DNA from: Geobacter sp.
GTDB taxonomy: Bacteria; Desulfobacterota; Desulfuromonadia; Geobacterales; DSM-12255
Length of the DNA stretch: 11,402 bases
Assembly: GCA_012026855.1 (NCBI GenBank)
Contig: VEOV01000299.1
Location: 1 to 11,402, forward strand
Direction: 5' to 3'
In this document: positions 6,485 through 11,402 of the stretch, in pieces
How the letters are laid out: each line of letters opens with the position of its first letter
Position numbering within the stretch: the first letter of the stretch is position 1
Translations under genes and position numbers: made by a program
The notes under the pieces: model-generated
Seen by the model: only the letters and a program-made list of their open reading frames with translations
What the model was told of the DNA's origin: nothing
Databases searched by the model: none

Positions 6485-6996
6485 CCTCAGGGAGAACGGC
6501 TGACAAAGGGTTCACCCTGCTTGAGCTGCTGGTGGTCGTGGTGCTGCTCTCCATAGTCGCCGCCCTGATCGTGCCGCGCCTGCCGGCCACCGACAGCATG
6601 GCGCTGAAGAGTTCCGCCCGGGCGACAGCCGCCCTGCTCCGCTACCTGGGGGAGCGCTCCAGCGGCAGCAAGAACATCTACCGGCTGCGGATCAACATCT
6701 CCGAGGGGACCATCAAGGTCAGCCGCAGGCTCCCGAGCGGCGAGGAACTGCCGCCTGACGATCCGCTGCTGACCAGGAAGGTTCTGGAGAGCGGCGTAGC
6801 AATCACCGATTTCCAGAGCCCGCGCCTCGGCAAGGTCACCGAAGGGGAGGTGTTGATCGATTTCGGCGCCGCCGGGCTGACCGAGCTGCTCACGCTCCAC
6901 CTGGCCACGGCCAACGGCGACAGCTTCACCATTGCCGGCTATCCCCAGAGTGGCAAGGTCAAACTCACTGCCGGTTACCAGGAGGTCACCCTGTGA
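6481..6996 (+). CDS. gspH: GspH, minor pseudopilin
   Basis: A 171-residue minor pseudopilin, expected to sit below the I-J-K tip and join it to the GspG shaft. The prepilin leader is MTSGRTADKG, cleaved after G10 before FTLLE (E15 = mature Glu5). The helix VVVVLLSIVAALIVP follows and then a globular beta-rich domain with little obvious sequence conservation, as usual for GspH. The start is GTG 6481, overlapping the gspG stop by four bases (GTGA). No good Shine-Dalgarno precedes it, so initiation probably relies on coupling to gspG. AGGGAG at 6489-6494 lies downstream of the start and has no in-frame start codon behind it. Assignment as GspH rather than another minor pseudopilin rests on position between gspG and gspI and on length. 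Confidence 0.9.
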   Translation: MTSGRTADKGFTLLELLVVVVLLSIVAALIVPRLPATDSMALKSSARATAALLRYLGERSSGSKNIYRLRINISEGTIKVSRRLPSGEELPPDDPLLTRKVLESGVAITDFQSPRLGKVTEGEVLIDFGAAGLTELLTLHLATANGDSFTIAGYPQSGKVKLTAGYQEVTL

Positions 6997-7331
6997 GGGG
7001 CTTTTCCCTGCTGGAAGTGCTCATCGCCCTGGCCATCATGTCCGGTGTCATCATGACGGTCATCGGCTCCTTCAACTATCACCTCGGCATCGTGGTGAGC
7101 GACAAGGAGGAGACTGCCGCCATCCTGCTGGGGAGGGCCAAGATCGACGACCCGGCCTTTGCGGCCCTGCCGACTGGCAAGGGGACTTTTGCCCCACAGC
7201 GGCCAGATATTGCCTGGGAGAAGACCGTTGCCCCGACCGAACTTCCCGGAGTGCAGCGACAGATCCTGACCGTCAGCTGGAACAACAACAAAAAGAGCCT
7301 CTCCCTGGTGCGTTATGCCGCCAAGCTCTAA
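6993..7331 (+). CDS. gspI: GspI, minor pseudopilin
   Basis: A 112-residue minor pseudopilin, the core of the GspI-J-K tip complex. The leader is only three residues (MRG), followed by F4-SLLEVLIALAIM with Glu at mature position 5 (E8). 'FSLLEVLIALAI' and the C-terminal 'LTVSWNNN.KSLSLVRY' strand pair are typical of GspI. The start is GTG 6993, overlapping the gspH stop by four bases. It is preceded by AGGAGGT at 6980-6986, the best ribosome binding site in the window, six bases away, so the very short leader is real unless the sequence has an error. It overlaps gspJ by 17 bases. Confidence 0.93.
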   Translation: MRGFSLLEVLIALAIMSGVIMTVIGSFNYHLGIVVSDKEETAAILLGRAKIDDPAFAALPTGKGTFAPQRPDIAWEKTVAPTELPGVQRQILTVSWNNNKKSLSLVRYAAKL

Positions 7332-7926
7332 TAACCGCGGTTTTACCCTGCTGGAGCTGCTCATTGCCCTGGCGCTGTTGGGGATTCTGGCCGGGGCACT
7401 CTACGGCACCTACTTCTCGCTCATCAAGGGGCGGGAGGCTGCCAGCGAAGGGATGGAAGAGCGGCGCGAACTGCGCAGCACCCTGGATCTCATGCGGCGG
7501 GAGATCTCGGCGGCACTGTACAAACAGGGGAACAGCAAGCACCATTTTTCCATAGAAGACCGGGACATCTACGGCAAACCAGCATCCATCCTGGCTTTTA
7601 CGGCCGTTGCGCCACCCCAGCCCGGTGGGCTGGCCGTTTCGGACCAGCAGGATCTGCGCTACGAGATTGTCGAGCGTGACAAAAAGATGCTCCTCGGCCG
7701 CAGCGCCAGGGACCTCTACCAGAGCACCGAAGCCGCCAGATATCCCCAGATGGAGGACATTGAAGGGTTTCTGGTGGAGTGCCGCAGCGGCGACAAATGG
7801 GTGCGCAGCTGGGACAGTGCCATCAACCTGGGGCTGCCTCGCGAAGTGAGAATCACGATCACCGTGAAGGAGGGTGACAAGAGCGTCCCCTACTCCGTGG
7901 TCGCCACGCCGAGGATTGCACTGTGA
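7315..7926 (+). CDS. gspJ: GspJ, minor pseudopilin
   Basis: A 203-residue minor pseudopilin of the tip complex, the usual size. The leader MPPSSNNRG is cut after G9; F10-TLLELLIALALLGILAG carries Glu at mature position 5 (E14). The downstream region has the GspJ features 'RELRSTLDLMRREISAALYKQ', a hydrophobic 'ILAFTAV' strand and late 'LPREVRITITVKEG', which corresponds to the family's 'lPraVrv.l' segment. ATG 7315 lies inside the end of gspI (17-base overlap). Only a weak GGTG precedes it, so it probably depends on coupling. It ends by overlapping the gspK start by four bases. Confidence 0.95.
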   Translation: MPPSSNNRGFTLLELLIALALLGILAGALYGTYFSLIKGREAASEGMEERRELRSTLDLMRREISAALYKQGNSKHHFSIEDRDIYGKPASILAFTAVAPPQPGGLAVSDQQDLRYEIVERDKKMLLGRSARDLYQSTEAARYPQMEDIEGFLVECRSGDKWVRSWDSAINLGLPREVRITITVKEGDKSVPYSVVATPRIAL

Positions 7927-8873
7927 GAAATGACCGGCGCGGCTTTGCCCTGGTGCTGACCCTGGTCGTCACCGCCCTGCTGATCGCTCTGGTGGCCGAA
8001 TTCGTCACCCAGGTATATGTGGACACCACTGCCCGGCAGAGCTACGTTGATAGCCAGAAAGGCTCACTCCTGGCAGAGTCGGGCATCACCGGCGCCGTTG
8101 CCCTCTTGCAGTTTATGCTGCCGAAAAAGAGCTATTCGTCCCTGCATGACCCCTGGGCCAAACCGCTGGAGATTCCGGAAGAGTCGGGCACTTTGCGGCT
8201 GAGCATAGAGGACGAGAGCGCCAAGCTGTCACTCAATCATATTGCCGGCAGCAACGGCGTATTCAATACCGGCACCAGCGGCGATACGACCGAAGCATAC
8301 TACGGTACTGCCATGCGCCTCTTCCGTCAGCTGAAGCTCCCGGCCGGCGACCTGTGCGATGCCATTGCCGACTGGGTTGATCTGGACAACATTCCCAAGC
8401 CGGGGGGGGCGGAGCAGGAGTGGTACGCCAGCCGCAAACCGCCGCTGCTGGCCAAGAACCGGCCGTTTGACACCTTTGAGGAGCTGGCCGTGGTCAAGGG
8501 GTTCAGCAGCGACACTGTTGACAAGCTCCGGCCTTTTACGACCGTCTACCCCGTGAACAGCCCGTCGGCGCTGATCAATATCAACACCGCACCCAGGGAG
8601 ATCCTGACCGCCCTGGATGAGCGGATCAGCGAATCGCTGGCCGACCAGATCATTGATTATCGCAAGAGCACGCCGTTCAAGAACAATGCTGATCTTGGCA
8701 ATGTGCCCGGCATGAACCTGATTGCCACCGGGCTGCTGACCCGGATCACGGTCAAAAGCTCCATCTTCAGGATCAGGGCTGAAGCGCAGGTCAACGGCAC
8801 CCTGCGGGGGGTGGAGAGCGTGGTCTCTTTTACCGGAGGGGCGCCCCAGACTCTCTACTGGCGTGAGTACTGA
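7923..8873 (+). CDS. gspK: GspK, large minor pseudopilin capping the tip
   Basis: At 316 residues it is the largest pseudopilin, as expected for GspK. The leader MRNDRRG is cleaved after G7, before F8-ALVLTLVVTALLIAL. Mature position 5 is Leu (L12) instead of Glu; this absence of Glu5 is the known hallmark of GspK and supports a place at the very tip. The body has the alpha-helical insertion, including 'DLCDAIADWVDLDNIPKPGG', 'FDTFEELAVVKGF', and 'SALININTAPREILTAL', the helix-hairpin-like segment typical of T2SSK. GTG 7923 overlaps the gspJ stop by four bases and has GAGGA seven bases upstream. A run of eight G at 8402-8409 falls in the codons for Pro-Gly-Gly-Ala (about residues 160-163), a place prone to slippage. 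The frame is intact here. A 23-base gap separates it from gspL. Confidence 0.95.
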   Translation: MRNDRRGFALVLTLVVTALLIALVAEFVTQVYVDTTARQSYVDSQKGSLLAESGITGAVALLQFMLPKKSYSSLHDPWAKPLEIPEESGTLRLSIEDESAKLSLNHIAGSNGVFNTGTSGDTTEAYYGTAMRLFRQLKLPAGDLCDAIADWVDLDNIPKPGGAEQEWYASRKPPLLAKNRPFDTFEELAVVKGFSSDTVDKLRPFTTVYPVNSPSALININTAPREILTALDERISESLADQIIDYRKSTPFKNNADLGNVPGMNLIATGLLTRITVKSSIFRIRAEAQVNGTLRGVESVVSFTGGAPQTLYWREY

Positions 8874-8896
8874 AACAGTCGAGGACCATTAATCTT

Positions 8897-10195
8897 ATGT
8901 TCATTACCGTAATCCAGACAACCGCTACCGAGTTCATCCTCTCCCGCTACCAGGCGCGGCGTGGCACGTTGACCTTCCTCAAGGGTGTCAGGCAGCAGCT
9001 TGACAGCGAAGAGGGCACTGTCAGCGACATCCTCGCCGCCTGGAAGGACGAATGCGCCGGGGACAGAATTATCCTGGCACTCCCCCCGGCAGGCATTGCC
9101 ATGCGGGAGTTGACCCTCCCCATCAGCGACCGAAAAAAGGCGCGGGAGATCATGCCCCTGGAGCTGAAAGGGGAAATGGCCTCCGACGCCGATGAACCGG
9201 TTTTCGACGCCCTGCCCCTGTCCGGAGGACGGAGCGCCGCCATCTGGGGTGGGCAGAAGCAGCTCGCCGAGGAGATCGCAGCTTGCGCCGGGAGCGGCTT
9301 TGAGCCGGAGATTGTCACCACTGCCATGTTCAGCTGGCACAGAGTGCTCCCCAAGGATGGGGCAGCGACCATGGCAATCACCGATGGCGAGGCCGTGGCT
9401 GTCTATGTTGCTGGCCAGCCGCTCTTCTTCCGGGCTCTGCCAAAGGGGGGCGAGCGCCCCCTGGATGCGACCATCGCTGCCATTGAACTTGCCCGGGAGA
9501 TCAGCATCGAGCAGATTTTCACCATCGGCCCGGCCCGGCTGGAGACTTCCCTGGAGCTCACGCCGCTGCCCATCGCCGGTGCGCTCCTCAGCACCTTTGC
9601 CGGCGACAGCAACGCCGCAGCTGACCTTGCCCCCCACTTTGCCATGGCAGAGGAGCTGCTGCTGGGGGAACCGGTCAACCTGCGCCGGGGAGCGCTCAAA
9701 TATACCCGGCAGACCGCCCGGCTGCGCAGGAAGCTGCGCCTTACCTATGCCCTGGCCGCCGCCCTGGTCATACTCATCTTTGCCGAAGCAGGCCTGCGCT
9801 ACTACCTGGTCCGCAGGGATGTGGCCTCCCTGGACACCTCCATCAGGAGCATCTACAAGGAGGTTTTCCCCACCCGAGCCAAGGCGGTGGATGAGGTCAG
9901 CGAGCTGAAGGCTGAAATCAAGCGGCTCGGGGCGTCCGGCTCCGAAGGGGTGCTGGTCCTGCTCACCAAACTGGCCCAGGCCAAGGGGGATGAGGCGCGG
10001 GAGCTGTACGAGGTAGACTTTGACGGCAACCAGATCACCGGGCGTGGTTACGACCGCTCTGCCCAGAGTGTCACCGACTTCAAGACCAAAGCCGGGGCGC
10101 TCTTTGCAAGTTTCGAGGTGAGTGAAATCAAGAGCAGGCCGGACGGCTCGGTCAGTTTCGCCTTCCGCGGCGCCCTCAAAGGGGGTGGCAAATGA
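8897..10195 (+). CDS. gspL: GspL, bitopic inner-membrane protein that anchors GspE
   Basis: A 432-residue protein. The first ~275 residues form the cytoplasmic actin-like domain that binds the N-terminus of GspE; 'DRIILALPPAGIAMRELTLPISDRKKAREIMPLELKG' is typical of the GspL/PilM-like fold. One membrane helix lies at about 282-304 (LTYALAAALVILIF onward), with flanking Arg/Lys on the cytoplasmic side. A periplasmic part of ~125 residues follows, with a coiled stretch and then a ferredoxin-like domain (ELYEVDFDGNQITGRGY, then 'VTDFKTKAGALFASFEVSEIK'). ATG 8897 has GAGGA about 11 bases upstream (8881-8885), slightly far. The stop overlaps the gspM ATG by four bases, matching the direct GspL-GspM partnership. 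Confidence 0.93.
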   Translation: MFITVIQTTATEFILSRYQARRGTLTFLKGVRQQLDSEEGTVSDILAAWKDECAGDRIILALPPAGIAMRELTLPISDRKKAREIMPLELKGEMASDADEPVFDALPLSGGRSAAIWGGQKQLAEEIAACAGSGFEPEIVTTAMFSWHRVLPKDGAATMAITDGEAVAVYVAGQPLFFRALPKGGERPLDATIAAIELAREISIEQIFTIGPARLETSLELTPLPIAGALLSTFAGDSNAAADLAPHFAMAEELLLGEPVNLRRGALKYTRQTARLRRKLRLTYALAAALVILIFAEAGLRYYLVRRDVASLDTSIRSIYKEVFPTRAKAVDEVSELKAEIKRLGASGSEGVLVLLTKLAQAKGDEARELYEVDFDGNQITGRGYDRSAQSVTDFKTKAGALFASFEVSEIKSRPDGSVSFAFRGALKGGGK

Positions 10196-10728
10196 ACCTG
10201 CGGGAACGTTACGAACAGCTGGAACCGGCCCAGCGGCTGAAAATAGGCTATCTGCTGGTTGCCCTGCTGGTGCTTGCACTTATCTATTCGGCGCTCTTTG
10301 ACCGGATCAGGGGACTGGAGAAAAAACGACTCAGCCGCGAGGCAGCGCTGACCGAGATGATGGTGCTCAAACAGCGCTACCGGGAGGCGAGCGCCGGGGC
10401 CCAGAAGCTGGCCAACCGGCTCTCCGCGGTGGCGCCCGATGACTCGCCGGCAAAACTGATCGAGGAGATCGGCATCAAGGGGAAAAACAGCCAGATCAAG
10501 CCACTCAAGGGGGAGGACCGCCCCGGTTTCCTGGAGGATGCCGCCGAAGTCAGGATCGAGGGGCTCACTGCCAACGAGGCGGTCAACCTGCTCCATCGTC
10601 TGGAGAAAGGGGCCAAGCCGGTGGTCATCAAAAAGGCCAACCTCAAGACCAGATATGACGATCCGGCCAAACTGGATGTCACCCTCAACATCGCCCTGCT
10701 CAAACCTGCTCCCCAGGAGAAGAAGTGA
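10192..10728 (+). CDS. gspM: GspM, inner-membrane partner of GspL
   Basis: A 178-residue bitopic protein, normal for GspM. It has a short cytoplasmic N-terminus with Arg/Glu residues, a membrane helix at about 16-36 (IGYLLVALLVLALIYSALF), a charged coiled-coil-like stretch (about 38-75) and a periplasmic ferredoxin-like domain. 'RIEGLTANEAVNLLHRLEKGAKPVVIKKANLK', with the following 'LDVTLNIALLKP' strand, is the typical GspM end. ATG 10192 overlaps the gspL stop (ATGA), with a G-rich stretch about 6-9 bases upstream. The stop overlaps the GTG start of gspN. Sequence conservation of GspM is low; size, topology and position carry the assignment. Confidence 0.92.
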   Translation: MNLRERYEQLEPAQRLKIGYLLVALLVLALIYSALFDRIRGLEKKRLSREAALTEMMVLKQRYREASAGAQKLANRLSAVAPDDSPAKLIEEIGIKGKNSQIKPLKGEDRPGFLEDAAEVRIEGLTANEAVNLLHRLEKGAKPVVIKKANLKTRYDDPAKLDVTLNIALLKPAPQEKK

Positions 10729-11402
10729 ACTGGGCCAAGATCGCCAGAGCTGTCGGCGCTACGGTTGCCGGGCTGCTCCTCTTTACCCTGCTGACGATCC
10801 TGTTCATCCCCTCGGCGACCCTGCTTAACGCCGCCAATAGCGGTCTTTCCCAGTACGGGCTGACCCTGTCCGCAGTCAAGCTGGGCAAAGCCCTCCCCCT
10901 GGGAATCAAGGGGCGCGGCATCACCCTTGCCTCGGACTCGGGCGAGCTGCTCACCATCAGTCAGGGTGAGCTGGTGGTGGAGCTGCTGCCGCTCCTCACC
11001 GGTCGGCTCACCATCACCACCACTGCCGCCATCGGCTCGGGCAGCCTGCGCTCCGGCTTCTCCCTGGGGCGCAACCCAGCCACCACCATTGAGGTCAAAA
11101 ATGTCCGCCTCGAAGACATCCCTTTCTTTAAAAACGTGGCCGCAGTAAAGGCCAGTGGCATCCTGTCAGGCAAGGTTGCCACCAAAGGCCCGCTTGCCAG
11201 GGCTAAAGGCTTCGTGCAGCTGGAGGTGCAGGGAGCCGAGGTGACCGGCATCAAGATCGGCGACATGCCGCTGCCTGATTCGGCTTACAAAACCGTACAG
11301 GGGATGCTGCGCATCGATGGCGGCAAGGCGAATATCGACAGCTTCACCCTCCAGGGGGACGATCTCTATGTCCGCCTCAAAGGGGGGCTGCCCCTGGTCG
11401 AC
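10725..11402 (+). CDS. gspN: GspN, type II secretion-associated membrane protein (3'-truncated by window edge)
   Basis: GTG 10725 opens a frame that runs without a stop to the last base: 226 codons. AGGAG at 10715-10719, five bases upstream, and a four-base overlap with gspM (GTGA) support the start. The protein begins with one membrane helix (about residues 7-28: ARAVGATVAGLLLFTLLTILF, interrupted by few polar residues). A periplasmic beta-rich region with repeating short strands follows (LTLSAVKLGKALPLGIKGRGI, 'LLPLLTGRLTI', 'VKASGILSGKVATKGPLARA', 'LRIDGGKANIDSFTLQGDD'). This AsmA-like pattern is what GspN proteins show. GspN is an accessory component, absent from many T2SS, and its exact role is not settled. 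The C-terminal part lies beyond the window. The position after gspM matches gsp operons of Geobacter-like bacteria. Confidence 0.85.
   Translation, partial: MNWAKIARAVGATVAGLLLFTLLTILFIPSATLLNAANSGLSQYGLTLSAVKLGKALPLGIKGRGITLASDSGELLTISQGELVVELLPLLTGRLTITTTAAIGSGSLRSGFSLGRNPATTIEVKNVRLEDIPFFKNVAAVKASGILSGKVATKGPLARAKGFVQLEVQGAEVTGIKIGDMPLPDSAYKTVQGMLRIDGGKANIDSFTLQGDDLYVRLKGGLPLVD

Noticed and set aside
6932..7555. Plus-strand open frame of 207 codons across gspH, gspI and gspJ
   Set aside because: It is Pro/Arg/Ser/Cys-rich, a frame-shifted reading of gspI and gspJ, both of which have clear prepilin leaders and pseudopilin motifs.
7942..7971. Missing Glu5 in GspK as a defect
   Set aside because: Lack of Glu at mature position 5 is the known hallmark of GspK and not an anomaly.
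8855..10279. Long minus-strand open frame (474 codons) antisense to gspL
   Set aside because: It mirrors gspL across its whole length, has no family-like motif, and long antisense frames are expected in high-GC genes with biased third positions.
1..11402. CRISPR arrays, tRNA/rRNA genes, insertion sequences, attachment sites
   Set aside because: No regularly spaced repeats, RNA gene cores, transposase motifs or flanking terminal repeats were seen. Coding sequence fills nearly the whole window and no gap exceeds about 25 bases.

Overview
The window is an almost gap-free, single-strand (+) run of 14 genes. It is the body of a type II secretion system (T2SS, gsp) operon, entered inside gspC and left inside gspN. 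The order is gspC(partial)-D-E-F-[HEPN gene-MNT gene]-G-H-I-J-K-L-M-gspN(partial). High GC, the GspN at the 3' end and the style of the proteins suggest a Geobacter-like anaerobe (Desulfuromonadota / former Deltaproteobacteria). That placement is inference from gene content, not from a marker gene.

Layout. 1-578: C-terminal part of GspC (HR region, Ala/Pro linker, PDZ), the inner-membrane link to the secretin. 595-2547: secretin GspD with signal peptide, N0-N3 and secretin core. 2550-4121: ATPase GspE. 4102-5307: platform protein GspF. 5328-6031: a two-gene HEPN/minimal nucleotidyltransferase cassette unrelated to secretion. 6041-8873: pseudopilins GspG, H, I, J and K, each with a type III (prepilin) leader. 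8897-10728: GspL and GspM, which join GspE to the membrane. 10725-11402: start of GspN.

How it works together. GspE, with GspL, GspM and GspF, forms the cytoplasmic and inner-membrane motor. The motor assembles a GspG-based pseudopilus tipped by H-I-J-K. GspC carries the connection to the GspD channel in the outer membrane. Prepilin peptidase (GspO) and a pilotin are not encoded here.

Expression. No promoter or terminator is visible. Most junctions are 4-base stop/start overlaps (ATGA or GTGA) or overlaps of 17-20 bases, so translation is probably coupled throughout. gspE starts with TTG, and gspH, I, K and N start with GTG.

The part that stands out is the HEPN-MNT pair between gspF and gspG. 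It has all the residues expected of a type VII-like toxin/antitoxin (RX4HXY in the HEPN protein, GSX10DXD plus a third Asp in the MNT protein), no visible promoter of its own, and lower GC than its flanks. A second point is a cysteine pair that brackets the predicted calcium loop of the major pseudopilin GspG.
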